Origin: Stramonita haemastoma
Taxonomy: Eukaryota > Mollusca > Gastropoda > Neogastropoda > Muricidae
DNA length: 52,500 bases
Assembly: GCA_030674155.1 (NCBI GenBank)
Contig: CM060334.1
Coordinates: 13,400,915 to 13,453,414, forward strand
Reading direction: 5' to 3'
Shown here: positions 1 to 11,403 of the stretch, one piece after another
How the letters are laid out: each line of letters opens with the position of its first letter
Numbering within the stretch: the first letter of the stretch is position 1
The notes under the pieces: generated by a model
Database searches by the model: none
What the model saw: the letters and a program-made list of their open reading frames with translations, nothing else
What the model was told of the DNA's origin: nothing
Made by a program: the position numbers and the translations under genes

Positions 1-1
1 G

Positions 2-71
<70 letters not shown>

Positions 72-92
72 CAAGGGGGGGGGGGGGGGGGG
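1..92. repeat. (GA)n microsatellite and poly-G run
   Basis: Bases 1-65 are almost pure GA dinucleotide repeat and 75-92 is a G homopolymer. The forward strand is nearly all purine. No gene is visible here. Confidence 0.95.
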
Positions 93-213
93 AGGATGTG
101 GTCGTGACAGACTGGGCAGCGAAAGTTGCGCGTGCATGTGACGTTTGAATGGCCAGTTGCAGTTGCTGTTTTAACATTCTTTATGAGAAAGAAAGCCTTT
201 CTGTGTTTGTTGT

Positions 214-246
214 TTGCATGCTTGTGTGTGTATGTTGTGTGTGTGT

Positions 247-315
<69 letters not shown>

Positions 316-340
316 TGGTGTAGGAGAGAGAGAGAGAAGA

Positions 341-387
<47 letters not shown>

Positions 388-390
388 TGG
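214..390. repeat. Compound (GT)n-(GA)n-(GACA)n microsatellite
   Basis: A (GT)n tract (about 225-321) runs into (GA)n (323-348) and then (ACAG)n (349-387). The open frames across it are translated repeat (VCVCVC, RERERE, DRQTDRQT) and are not genes. Confidence 0.95.
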
Positions 391-483
391 AGCTTTCTTT
401 TTTTTCAAAAACAACTGTTTGCTTGGACCATTGTGTAGTGGGTCATCTGCATGAGTTTGTGTGTGCATTAGAAGTTAGGAAGC

Positions 484-745
484 AAGGTGGCAGGATGGTT
501 AAGACATCCACCTGCCAACAAGTAAACACTGAGGTTCTTGGCTCGATTCCCATCCTCGCCCTTTCTTCCCAATTCGACCAAAACCTCGAACTGAATGTCA
601 AAGTCATTCGGATGAGACTATAAACGGAGGCCGCGTGGGCGAACGCACGCTGAACATCTTACGCACACCTTAAAAACCCGTTCCGCCTTTCCAAAAATCA
701 GGCCATTGTGTGCCGGTAGGCGTGGATGATAACAAAATAAAAAAA
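484..745 (+). mobile_element. tRNA-derived SINE (family 1), diverged copy
   Basis: The head resembles a tRNA: 'ggatggttaagacatcc' is D-arm-like and 'ttggctcgattcc' matches a pol III B box. It is followed by the family's central segment, 'tcggatgagactataaac', at about 607. The 3' part ends in 'ggccattgtgtgccggtagg' and an A-rich stretch. This order (head, central segment, gaacgcacgc block, ttccgcctttcc block) recurs in about 25 places in the window. The head differs from most copies, so it may be an older subfamily or a head swap. The 3' boundary is approximate. Confidence 0.8.
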
Positions 746-1529
<784 letters not shown>

Positions 1530-1625
1530 AATGTAGAAAGAACAGCAATTGTGGCTTATTCTATAACCTTCTTAAGATAGTTTCTATTCATTTAGTCATT
1601 CATTGTCTCTCTCTTTCTGAATCTC

Positions 1626-1700
<75 letters not shown>

Positions 1701-1765
1701 ATGTATATATATATCGTTATTTGACATTTGTTATTGCTGTTTGTTGCTGGTGGTGTTGCAGTAGA

Positions 1766-1830
<65 letters not shown>

Positions 1831-1831
1831 T

Positions 1832-1875
<44 letters not shown>
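1626..1875. repeat. (TA)n followed by (GT)n microsatellites
   Basis: A (TA)n tract covers about 1628-1714. After 50 bp of ordinary sequence, a (GT)n tract covers about 1769-1875 with a few interruptions. Confidence 0.96.
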
Positions 1876-1876
<1 letters not shown>

Positions 1877-2558
1877 GCGTGAACCGTCTTCAGGAAAAGT
1901 ATCTATTCCATGTCGTAGAAAATGCAACATACATTATCTCTTAATAACAAAAATAGCCAAAATAAATCCACCCCTGGAATTGGTGAAATAAAAAAAAAAG
2001 AAAAAGAATACTCGAAACAAATCAAACAACTGCTATAACAACAACACCAAAAAAAAAACCCTTACAACCAAGCATTAAAAAAGCCAACATACTCCCAGAA
2101 AATGGAAACAGAGACTCGTTTTCTATTTTGATGACAAGACTTAATAACCATACCCCCACCCCCCCACCCCCACCACCCCCATTTCTTTTTCCGGGTAAAG
2201 CTAGCGAGTATTCTCCCTTCTTTATTCCCTCCCCTGTGGTAAACAGACAGAGAAAAAAAACCAAACGAGGAAGAAGTAAAGGACTCCCACCGAATCTCTC
2301 CGCTTCTCTTAAAGGGTAGGATCAAATTTCGGGTGTTTTCAACCAGAGCTGATTTGTTTGAGGGAAACATTGGAATTTAAAAAAAAAAAAACAACTACCA
2401 AACAAACAACAACAAATAAGAAACCTTTTGCAAAATTGGAAAGGGGATATAGGGAAGGGAGATAAAAAAAAAAGTTTGATTTAAAAAAAACAAACCCAAC
2501 TGCACTCTTTTAGCTAATGAGAATTTTTTTTTCTATTACTTAAAAAATATATATATCA
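1876..2558. other. A-rich sequence, no gene recognised
   Basis: Contains many short A runs and a C-rich patch (2153-2180). No splice-flanked coding stretch, tRNA-like fold or family repeat was seen. Confidence 0.5.
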
Positions 2559-2970
2559 GGGCGGGTTAACCTAGTAGTTAGAGCAGTGCGTTTGCAAAAA
2601 TGATGGACCTTGGGTTCGAGCCACAGCTGATATGCTCGTTTAAGGGAATTTATTTTTTAAAATTTTTCAATGGACGTAACATCAGTATTGACCCAAATGC
2701 ATTAAAAATCCTACACATGTGACTAGAAACTAAAGCGGCGTGTAGGAATATACGCAGAACATCTTGCACACACGTTAAGACCAGTTGTGCCTTTTTTGGA
2801 AAGTATAGGCCATTTTATCATTATTTGTCGTTAAGAACGGATAAACACAGAAATAGACTTCAAACAAGAACACAAAAAAAACGCATCCATATTGTCTCCT
2901 GTTGTAAACATCATTCCCGGAATCGGAATGCGGCTGCCTTGATGGCGAGGCAAACATTGTCGCTATAAAG
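2559..2970 (+). mobile_element. tRNA-derived SINE (family 1) with tail type B
   Basis: Starts with 'gggcgggttaacctagtagt' (A-box-like) and 'cttgggttcgagcc' (B-box-like). The central and 3' blocks are diverged but recognisable: 'tacgcagaacatcttgcaca' and then 'ggccattttatcatt'. It finishes with tail B, 'cggaatcggaatgcggctgc', at about 2918-2937. Tail B also ends copies near 31.6, 34.7, 37.9, 40.0, 41.3, 42.3 and 48.0 kb. The copy is old, with many substitutions. Confidence 0.75.
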
Positions 2971-3111
2971 CCAAATTCTCAACACTGGTTCACGTCGGAT
3001 ACATAGCGGAGGAACAAAAAGAGAAGTGGCAATTGTTTCCGTTTCAATAGCAAGACAAAATTTTACTTGTCGAGTTTATTTTGCGAAATAGAAAATTGTC
3101 TTTTTTCTAAT

Positions 3112-3672
<561 letters not shown>

Positions 3673-3714
3673 TATATTTTATGATTGATATATGTATATC
3701 TACCACTCACTCCA

Positions 3715-3734
3715 TTTTCTTCTCTTCTCTCTCT

Positions 3735-3829
<95 letters not shown>

Positions 3830-4330
3830 CTCCTCCTTCTCTCTCCCTACCCTCCTCTCTCCTCTCTCTCTCCCTCTCATCTCTCCCTCTCCCCCCTTTC
3901 CATCCTCTCTCTCCCCCCTCTCTCTCTCTCCCTCCCCCTCTCTCTCTCTCCCCTCCCTCTCTCTCTCCCTCTCTCTCCCCCCTCTCCTCCGCTCTCTCGT
4001 TTGTCATCACTTCAACATCAAAATTGTTGACACCTCTCTCACCAGCGGACACAGGCCTGTGAAGCCATTTCCTGAGGTCTCCTGTGTGCCGGAATCAACA
4101 GTTCCTCTTCAGGCAGGGGTTCTGAGGCTGCTTTTGCTTCAACTCCAATCCTCCCCATCCTCTTCTTCTTCTTCTGCTTTCTTTCTCTCTGTTTCTGTCT
4201 TTCCTGTCTCTTTCTCTCTGTGTCCGTCTCTATCTCTCCCTGTGTCTTTGTCTCTCTCGCGCTCACTCTCTGTCTCTATCTCTCTTATATCTCCCTCTCT
4301 CACCTACACGCACTCTCTCTCTCTGTGTTC
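3715..4330. repeat. CT-rich polypyrimidine region
   Basis: (CT)n dominates 3720-3830 and C/T-rich sequence continues to about 4000. A short ordinary segment (4005-4140) follows, then more CT/CTT-rich sequence to 4330. There is no gene. Confidence 0.9.
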
Positions 4331-4606
4331 CGCTTTTCATAAGAGTAGGCCACCGGCACACAATGGCCTACACTTACGAAAAGCGGAACAGGATTTAACT
4401 AGTGCGCACGCAAGATGTTCTGCGTGCGTTCGCACACAGGGCCTCGGTTTATCGTCTCATCCGAAGAACTTTTAGGGAGAGTGGAGTCAGCACTGATGTT
4501 AACTCCAGAGGAACCCCCCCCCCCCCCCCCCTCGAGCAGGAATCGAACCCGGGTTGTCAATTTGCGAGCGCAATGTTCTGACCACTAGGCTCTCCCGTCC
4601 CCCCAA
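4326..4606 (-). mobile_element. SINE family 1, minus strand, with foldback 3' end
   Basis: Read on the minus strand this is a tRNA-like head ('gtggtcagaacattgcgc', 'acccgggttcgattcc'), the central segment 'tcggatgagacgataaac' and the 3' block. It carries a poly-C run (4514-4532). Instead of a normal tail, bases 4326-4351 are an inverted copy of 4365-4390, giving a ~25-bp stem with a 13-base loop. Confidence 0.88.
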
Positions 4607-4759
4607 CATCCTCTTAGAGGTCAAAGCATCTTACTACATACAGCATCTTGGTTACAGGCAGCAAACCTTTCTCATCGATAGCACTGGCGTGTCCACTATA
4701 GCAGTTTTGCGTCAGTGTGCAAGTAGTTTCATGACTGGGAAACAGCTGTCAGTGCTGAC

Positions 4760-5045
4760 TTCTCTTCTTCTTCTTCTTCTTTTCTTCTTCTTCTTCTTCT
4801 TCTTCTCTCGTTCGCTTTACACCGCCAGATGTGTCTGGGGAAAAATAACGCAGCATGTCCTTTCCAGCTCCTCTCGTGGGCCCGTACAGCTTGGTCTGTA
4901 GGGTTATCTCTGTCGGCCACACTTTCTTCCTCAGATCGTTAAATATCGTGCACCTCTGAAGGATGTGCTCGCCTGTCTGGTTTTCTTTACCACAGGCACA
5001 CAGAGGAGAAAGAGCAAGTTTCAGCCTTTTGGAAAGAAAAGCATG
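4760..5045 (-). pseudogene. 3' end of a LINE reverse-transcriptase ORF with (GAA)n tail
   Basis: On the minus strand, about 5020-4820 translates to a cysteine/histidine motif CACGKENQTGEHILQRC (CxCx8Hx4C) followed by a conserved stretch including RKKVWPTEITLQTKLYGP. In my knowledge of the family, this is the C-terminal end of many molluscan non-LTR retrotransposon polyproteins. About 35 residues after the motif the reading moves to another frame (ELERTCCVIFPQTHLAV then stop), so one indel lies near 4870-4880. It is followed by a (GAA)n run (4765-4807 on the reverse strand), the usual 3' tail of such elements. The RT and endonuclease parts are absent, so this is a 5'-truncated dead copy. Confidence 0.8.
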
Positions 5046-5204
5046 AGGACACTGTCAATGCTGACACAACGGAGAGAGAGTTCTCTTGAACCGTTTCTTG
5101 GAGAACTTTGTGGAGAGACAGGGGTGTGAGGAGTTTGTAAGGTTTTAAGGGGAAGTGAGAAGAAGAATTCGAAAAGAGTTGGCCTTTTCTTGAAGTCAAA
5201 ACAG

Positions 5205-5390
5205 CAATGTTGTGTGTGTGTGGGTTTTTTTGTTTGCTTTGTTTGTTGTTGTTGTTTTTTTGGGGGGGCGGGACAGGAGGTAGGTGTGGTGTGGTGTGGT
5301 GTGGTGTGGTGTGGTGTGAGTGTGTATGTGTGTGTGAGTTTGTGTGTGTGAGTGTGTTTGTGTGTGTGTGTGTTGGGAGTGGGGGTGGAG
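5205..5390. repeat. GT-rich tandem (gtgtg)n and (GT)n
   Basis: Short GT repeats, including repeated 'gtgtg' units at 5286-5318 and interrupted (GT)n to 5376. There is no gene. Confidence 0.9.
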
Positions 5391-5537
5391 GGGTCATTTG
5401 GATTCTTCAGGATAACTTGAACTCTTATCTTTCTTTTTTCAGTGTCTTATTTTTTTTCTCTCCCCCCTGTCTCACACGTTCGTATCTGCTCTCTCTGCAT
5501 TTGGTTTCTCATAAATACTTTTACATGCAAAATCATC

Positions 5538-5569
5538 CACACACACACGCACACACACACGTGTGCGCG

Positions 5570-5601
<32 letters not shown>

Positions 5602-6020
5602 ACACACACACACACGCACAAGTATGCAGGTGCGTGCGTGCTTGCGCACATGTGCACTCAAACACATGCTCACACAACATGTTCACGTGCACTTTTGAGG
5701 GCATAAACAAGTGTAATATAACAGCTTTGCATGCATATGTTTTGTTAATCTGTGTGTCTTTTATGTATGTGTGTGTTTCCATGTGTCTGTGTGTTTGCGT
5801 GCGTATGTCTGTTTTGTGTGCGTATGTGTGTTTCCAGTGTATGTGTGTGCGTATGTCTGTGTGTGTGCGTGTGTGTGTGTTTGTGTCTGCGCGCGCGCGC
5901 GCGCGTGTGTGTGTTGTGTGTGTGTGTGTGTGTGTGTGTGTCCGCACGTGCGCTCTCCTGCACGGACGCACGCCTTTGTAAGCATATGTGCGTGTATGTT
6001 GTGTATGCATATGTATGCAT
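5538..6020. repeat. Alternating purine-pyrimidine tract: (CA)n, (GC)n, (TG)n
   Basis: (CA)n with CG/CGCG interruptions spans 5538-5620. After about 130 bp it returns in the opposite sense as TG/TGCG-rich sequence (5750-6015). The second arm contains a (GC)n core at 5889-5905. All open frames across it are translated repeat. Confidence 0.93.
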
Positions 6021-6059
6021 CAGTATTCAATATTCAGAAAATAATAACGACATGTATGT

Positions 6060-6318
6060 GGTAAGTGCTGCTATTTGTCTACAACCGCATTCCTTTCCGG
6101 TATCGTGTTGGTACTGAGTCCCCCAACAGGCTTAACCCCTTGACCCTGTGGGATGACACTCAGGGAAGCTGCTCCACTCCCTCTGGAGCCTTCTGCAGGG
6201 GTCTGCACTGCCTCTGCCTGCCACTTCTGGCACAGGGCCGATCTGTTTTCCATACACAGCCCCTGTACTGTGGCCTTGGGATACAGAGGAGGGGACTGAT
6301 AGTGGCCATGTATTTCTA
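6060..6318. other. GC-richer unique segment, function unknown
   Basis: This 260-bp segment is more GC-rich than its surroundings and open on both strands (60-84 codons). I see no domain, splice-site pair or family resemblance. It directly precedes the 90-bp tandem repeat. It could be an exon remnant or an unrecognised repeat. Confidence 0.35.
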
Positions 6319-6320
6319 GG

Positions 6321-7135
6321 ACTGGTCTCTTTTGTCAGAACTGTACAGACTACTGTAATTTGACTTGTGATAAAGAAGATTGACTTATGTTGGCTATCTT
6401 CTTTACGTGACTGGTCTCTTTTGTCAGAAACTGTACAGACTACTGTAATTTGACTTGTGATAAAGAAGATTGACTTATGTTGGCTATCTTCTTTAGGTGA
6501 CTGGTCTCTTTTGTCAGAACTATACAGACTACTGTAATTTGACTTGTGATAAAGAAGATTGACTTATGTTGGCTATCTGTTTATGTGACTGGTCTCTTTT
6601 GTCAAAACTGTACAGACTACTGTAGTTTTTCCCTTGTGACAAAAATGCTGTGACTGATATTGGCCATGTATTTCTATGAGTACTCTGTTTTGTCAAAACT
6701 GTACTGACTACTACAATTTGCCTTTGTGATAAAGGAGATTGACACATGTTGGCCGTGTCTTTATGTGAGTCGTCTCCTTTGTCAGAAGAGTGTACAGACG
6801 AATTGTTTTTATTACAGGGACTGTGCCCAGTTGATGAGAGGATTGACCATTATAGGCCGTGTATTTCTGTGACTGTTTTCTTTTGTCAAAAAACATTCAA
6901 TCGATTGTAATTTTCTCTTATGATAAAAAAGAAATATGACATATATTGGCTAGGCATTACTGTGGCTAGTCTCCTTTGTAAAGCAAAATGTATGTACTGT
7001 TTTTTTTCACAGGCTATATATATGCCTGTGACAAGAAAATTAATTTGATATTGGCCACTGATTTCTGTGGCTGATCTATTTGGTCAAAAATGTACAGACC
7101 ACTGTTGGTGTTTCCGCAGGGTTTGTTCCTGTGAT
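6321..7135. repeat. ~90-bp tandem satellite, about 9-10 units
   Basis: The anchor 'actggtctcttttgtca' starts at 6321, 6410, 6500 and 6588, giving spacings of 89, 90 and 88 bp. It then continues in increasingly diverged form near 6680, 6770, 6870, 6965 and 7068. Units share 'cagactactgtaatttg', 'ttgtgataaagaagattgac' and 'ttggccatgtatttctgtga'. The first three units are nearly identical and the later ones are eroded. Confidence 0.93.
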
Positions 7136-7164
7136 CAGACGATAAGACGACATTGTTTGTTTTT

Positions 7165-7275
7165 GTTCCTTGGCTTGAACTCCGAGATTCAGCAATAGTG
7201 ATATTTTTAGTATGCGATAGTTTGTAGCCAGCTTTAAGGTAGCTGCATTCCAACTTCAGGGATGAGTTGCTGACT
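7165..7275 (-). mobile_element. Orphan SINE tail type B fragment
   Basis: Contains 'ctccgagattcagcaatag' and, about 50 bases on, 'aaggtagctgcattccaact'. These match the reverse-strand tail B seen at 37.93, 40.05 and 41.28 kb. No SINE body is attached. Confidence 0.7.
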
Positions 7276-8120
7276 TAGAGCAAACTGCAGACTTGGAGAG
7301 TACGCGAAGAGGTTTATTCTCGGTTCTGGTGTTTTCTTTTACAGGTGGTAGTTCTCTCAAATCCAAAAGAATTTGACACTAACATGTTACGCTTTGAAAT
7401 TTCTCATGGAGACCCCTCTTCATCCATAACAATTTCTTGGCATAACAGCATGTATTCTCTATCAAAAGAGGAAGAGAGAAGAAATCACGTCAAGTCAGTG
7501 TATGGCTGCCAATTACCATGACAAAGAGTTTAAAAACAAATACACCCATGAATTTCTCACCCAGAGTGTACTCTTACAATGACTTCCAAGGTGAGATTAA
7601 CCGCATAGTCAAGATGGAAACCCCCTAGGGTGCCAAGCTCTAGGGGAAAACACTTCACAACTTAAAGAGTCAAAACTCAGGAAGGAGGAAGACTGAAGGA
7701 GCTTTGGAGAAGGATTGGAAAAGTGCAGAGGAGAGGGGAAGGGTGGAAGGGGGGAGGAGGGTCACATGTTTACAGTTGTTGGGGAGATAGAGGAGGGGAG
7801 GGGGAAAGGGGGAGGAGGGTCACATGTTTACAGTTGTTCAGGAGATAAAGAGGAGAGCACAGTCTCAGTGTCAGACCAATCAGACCAGTGATGAGCCACT
7901 AGTGGGGACACTCTGTCCCCTGGGGCTTTTGTGAGCACTAACTGTCTGTCTGGTGTCCTCTGGTCTTCAGCAGGGAAGCGAAGATTGGCCATTTGATTTC
8001 CTAAGCATAGGGGAGACTTAAGTGAAAAGAGGGGGACGGAGAGAGAGGGTGGATGGAGAGAGAGGGGGAAGGGAGAGAGAGGGGGAGGGAGAGAGAGGGG
8101 GAGGGAGAGACAGGGGGAAA
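7276..8120. other. Unique sequence passing into G/A-rich tandem repeat
   Basis: 7280-7700 shows nothing recognisable. At 7755-7846 a ~58-bp segment containing 'gtcacatgtttacagttgtt' is present twice in tandem. 8030-8118 is a (gagagagggggaggga)-like purine repeat. Confidence 0.6.
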
Positions 8121-8154
8121 CACTTTGAAACACTTTGAAACACTTTTATTAAGG

Positions 8155-8210
8155 GATAAGAATAAGCACACATAATGGCTTGTTTACATCCAGCCCTCAA
8201 TCAAAGAAAA
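8155..8210 (-). other. LINE 3' tail shared with SINE family 1 (tail A)
   Basis: In forward text this region contains 'aagggataagaataagcac' and then 'ttgtttacatccagccct'. SINE copies at 37.1 and 39.5 kb contain 'gaggataatggaataagcac' and 'ttttttacatccagtcc' in the same order and spacing. Such a shared end is expected when the LINE's reverse transcriptase primes on SINE RNA. Confidence 0.78.
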
Positions 8211-8248
8211 TCATAACAATGAAAACACAAATCAACTGCAACTTTATG

Positions 8249-8249
<1 letters not shown>

Positions 8250-8280
<31 letters not shown>

Positions 8281-8386
8281 AGAAAAAAAAAAAAAACACA
8301 TAAAAAATCGTTGTAACATCATAGAAATGCATGTCAAAAAGGAGATTTTGTATATAAAAAAAAAAATAAATAATAATAATAATAAT

Positions 8387-8450
<64 letters not shown>

Positions 8451-8453
8451 GGG

Positions 8454-8518
<65 letters not shown>
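8250..8518. repeat. Poly-A, (AAT)n and (GA)n microsatellites within the LINE 3' UTR
   Basis: Poly-A lies at 8250-8296, (AAT)n at about 8368-8390 and (GA)n at about 8391-8518. On the element's own strand these are poly-T, (ATT)n and (CT)n, so the poly-A is not the element's tail. Confidence 0.93.
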
Positions 8519-8520
<2 letters not shown>

Positions 8521-8568
8521 AAATGAGCACAGAGGAAAATAAAATGCAATGCCAGACAAGAGAAGATA

Positions 8569-11403
8569 TTATGTGAATGTGCCTGTATATTCATTCATTA
8601 GGATCGAATGATACTTATTTTTAAAAGTATATAAACTAGTATTGACATTAACTGAGGATGAAACATCATTCCATAATAAACCACCAGAGTAAGTAAGGCT
8701 AGATTTGAACAGATCAATTCTGGGCAGTGGTAACATTATTTTGTGAAAATAGCGACACTCATTTATCTTAAACTTGTTTATCAATGAAGGTGGAGCATAG
8801 CCAGACATAATTTTGAACATAAAAATTGCCTTATTGTATCTTAACTTCCATTTCAGAGGGAGAATATCAAGTGAGATGTAATCATTACATGACAATGATG
8901 ATGATTTTAGTAGAAGTACTTTAAGAGCACGTCTGTACATACTTGCCAATGGTTTTAAAGTGTTTTCGCTCGCCGTATCCCAAACTGTTGATACATAATT
9001 TATGTGTGGCTCAATAAAAGCATGATAAAACAGTTTACGAGAGTGTGAATTTAGGAAATGTTTTATCTTCATTAGCTGATAAATCTTTTTTGATATGATT
9101 TTACACACCATTTTTACATGTTCAGACCATGACAGATTATTATCAATTACTAATCCTAGAACTTTATGAAAATCAACTTCTTGAACTACATTACCACTGA
9201 TGTCCAATGAACTACGGATTTTAGAAAGGTTCTGCCGTTTTTGTCTGGTAGTTATAATCATATGTTTACTCTTATGAGGGTGGATGCTCATATGATTTGA
9301 ATCAGACCATTTTATCAGTTGTTCTATATTAGTCTGTAAGGTAAAAATCACGTCATCTAATTTAGTGTGGCTAGTATGTAATGTTGTGTCATCTGCAAAC
9401 ATTTCACAGTTAGCTTTTAAACAGAGGGGTAAATCATTAATATATATTGAGAATAGTATGGGTCCCAAGATGGAACCTTGAGGAACACCGAACAAAATGG
9501 GCAAAATAGAAGATTTAGATTCCTCAATTAAAACAAGTTGTTTACGATTGTCTAAAAATGATGACATGAGTTCTATTGTATTATCTGAAAGACCATACAG
9601 TTTCAGTTTTCTTAGAAGAAGCTTGTGATCAATCAAATCAAATGCTTTTGAAAAATCAACAAACAGGACACCAGTAATTAAATTGTTATTTATGTTGGTT
9701 AGCCATTTGTCAACTAAGTTCGTTAGTGCAGTGTGACACGAATGGTTTTTTCGAAATCCAGATTGATTGGGATGAAATAGGTCATGCTTATTGAAGTGGC
9801 TAAGAATGTGCTGTCTAATATGATTTTCTAAAGGTTTAGATAAGTTAGATAATATAGAAATAGGTCGATAATTTGCAGGATTAGAACGATCACCAGCTTT
9901 ATGGAGTGGCAAAACTTTGGCAACTTTGAAAGCTTTTGGAAAACGATTTTTTGCTATAAATAGATTGAATACATAGGTCAATGTTTCTGAGATAACTGGA
10001 GCTGCTATTTTTAAGATCTTACCATTGATACCATCTAGCCCACATGTGCCTGTTTGTTTTAAATGGGTCAAAGCATTGTAAACTTCATTTACAGACATGA
10101 ATGGAATATTAAGTTTTGATGAGATGTTTTTAGAAGCACAGAATTCATCTAGTACTTCAAGATTATTTAAGTGAGAGGTGTTAGTTTGGATAGTTGATAG
10201 AGCTATATTACAAAAATGATCATTGAGTTTATCTGGCACTATGTCTAAAGGAAGTGAAGATTTAGGTCTAAAATCCTTTTTAGTTAAGCAGTTAATGGCA
10301 TTCCACATAGATTTATTATTAGACTTGTCAGAAACAAGCTTTTGAAAATACTCCTTTTTAGCCTGTCGTTTCAAATATGTGACAAGATTTCTTTGTTTAG
10401 TAAATTCATCCCTTGTTCCATTGATCAATAACAAATCTCGTAATTTTATTGCATCTTCAACATGTTTGGTCAACCATGGTGGTTTAGGGTCAGTTTTAAC
10501 TCGTTTAGTTTTTAAAGGTGCGTGTTTGTCATAAACATTCAAAAAGTTATGATACCAAATTTCAAATGCATTATCTGGATCCGTGAACTGGTAAACTAAA
10601 GGAAAATGTGAATTATTTAAATCCCCAAGGAAACTGTTTATGTCAAAATGTCTAAGATTTCTGTATTTAAGCCACTTATGGCTGTTCTTTGGAATACTAA
10701 CTCCCTTTCTTGACCATGTAAAGCACACAGGGAAATGATCACTACATCCATAGGTTGGAGAACAAACCTCTAACATATTGTTTATTGCCGTCGTATAAAC
10801 ATGGTCAATCAGGGTTTTCGAAGTAGCTGTGACTCTTGTAGGTTTGTCAATCAATTGGACCAGTTGGAAAGATTCATAAGTATGTGTCCAGGTTGACTGA
10901 CGTTTTTGTAAATCAATATTAAAATCACCTAACAATATTGTCTCATCCGAATACATAGCTATGTCTTCCATTAATAAAGTAAAACTGTCTATCCAGTTTG
11001 CATGTTCAGCTGGGTTTCTGTAAATGAACCCCAAGAGTATAGGTTTTGCTTTTTTGAAATTAATCTGTATCCATAAGGATTCAACATTATGCAGATCTAT
11101 AGGGTGTATCTGCTTTAAGTTTATTGTCTGGTGGATATAAACAAGAAGTCCTGTTTCTTTGGAATGTTTAGGATCTCTACGAATACAAGAATATCCTGGA
11201 AAAGAGATTTCTTCATCTGAAATATGAGCTGTAAGGCGTGTCTCTGCAAAGCCAAAAATATGGAAAAATTTCCCAGAGTTGGATAAAATACTCGACACAT
11301 CCACTAATTTACCATACAAGTGATTTATATTAAGAAACCCTACTCTCAGACCATCTCTTGATGGCCAGACATCAACAGTATTTGTCAAGGACATCATGAA
11401 CAC
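8569..11403 (-). CDS. LINE ORF2: APE-type endonuclease and reverse transcriptase
   Basis: 944 codons, intact from ATG to stop. It would nick target DNA and reverse-transcribe the element RNA at the nick. Residues ~20-230 form an APE-like endonuclease: FLNINHL (Asn25/Asn27), FAETRL (Glu54), GFIYRNP (Tyr128), GDFN (Asp160/Asn162), LIDH (Asp200), SDH (Asp222/His223). The reverse transcriptase spans ~450-760: YRPIS (512-516), QSGFRK (547-552), VDFSKAFD (582-589, Asp583), GVPQGSILGP (639-648) and the catalytic FADD (669-672). A C-terminal ~180-residue domain follows with no RNase H that I can see. Layout and length fit CR1/L2/Jockey-group elements; a clade call needs a tree. All catalytic residues are present, so it may be active. 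Confidence 0.96.
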   Translation of the reverse strand: MFMMSLTNTVDVWPSRDGLRVGFLNINHLYGKLVDVSSILSNSGKFFHIFGFAETRLTAHISDEEISFPGYSCIRRDPKHSKETGLLVYIHQTINLKQIHPIDLHNVESLWIQINFKKAKPILLGFIYRNPAEHANWIDSFTLLMEDIAMYSDETILLGDFNIDLQKRQSTWTHTYESFQLVQLIDKPTRVTATSKTLIDHVYTTAINNMLEVCSPTYGCSDHFPVCFTWSRKGVSIPKNSHKWLKYRNLRHFDINSFLGDLNNSHFPLVYQFTDPDNAFEIWYHNFLNVYDKHAPLKTKRVKTDPKPPWLTKHVEDAIKLRDLLLINGTRDEFTKQRNLVTYLKRQAKKEYFQKLVSDKSNNKSMWNAINCLTKKDFRPKSSLPLDIVPDKLNDHFCNIALSTIQTNTSHLNNLEVLDEFCASKNISSKLNIPFMSVNEVYNALTHLKQTGTCGLDGINGKILKIAAPVISETLTYVFNLFIAKNRFPKAFKVAKVLPLHKAGDRSNPANYRPISILSNLSKPLENHIRQHILSHFNKHDLFHPNQSGFRKNHSCHTALTNLVDKWLTNINNNLITGVLFVDFSKAFDLIDHKLLLRKLKLYGLSDNTIELMSSFLDNRKQLVLIEESKSSILPILFGVPQGSILGPILFSIYINDLPLCLKANCEMFADDTTLHTSHTKLDDVIFTLQTNIEQLIKWSDSNHMSIHPHKSKHMIITTRQKRQNLSKIRSSLDISGNVVQEVDFHKVLGLVIDNNLSWSEHVKMVCKIISKKIYQLMKIKHFLNSHSRKLFYHAFIEPHINYVSTVWDTASENTLKPLASMYRRALKVLLLKSSSLSCNDYISLDILPLKWKLRYNKAIFMFKIMSGYAPPSLINKFKINECRYFHKIMLPLPRIDLFKSSLTYSGGLLWNDVSSSVNVNTSLYTFKNKYHSILMNEYTGTFT

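Noticed and set aside
8250..8296. Poly-A tail of a plus-strand retrocopy
   Set aside because: The sequence upstream shows no coding or SINE body on the plus strand, and it lies within the 3' UTR of the minus-strand LINE.
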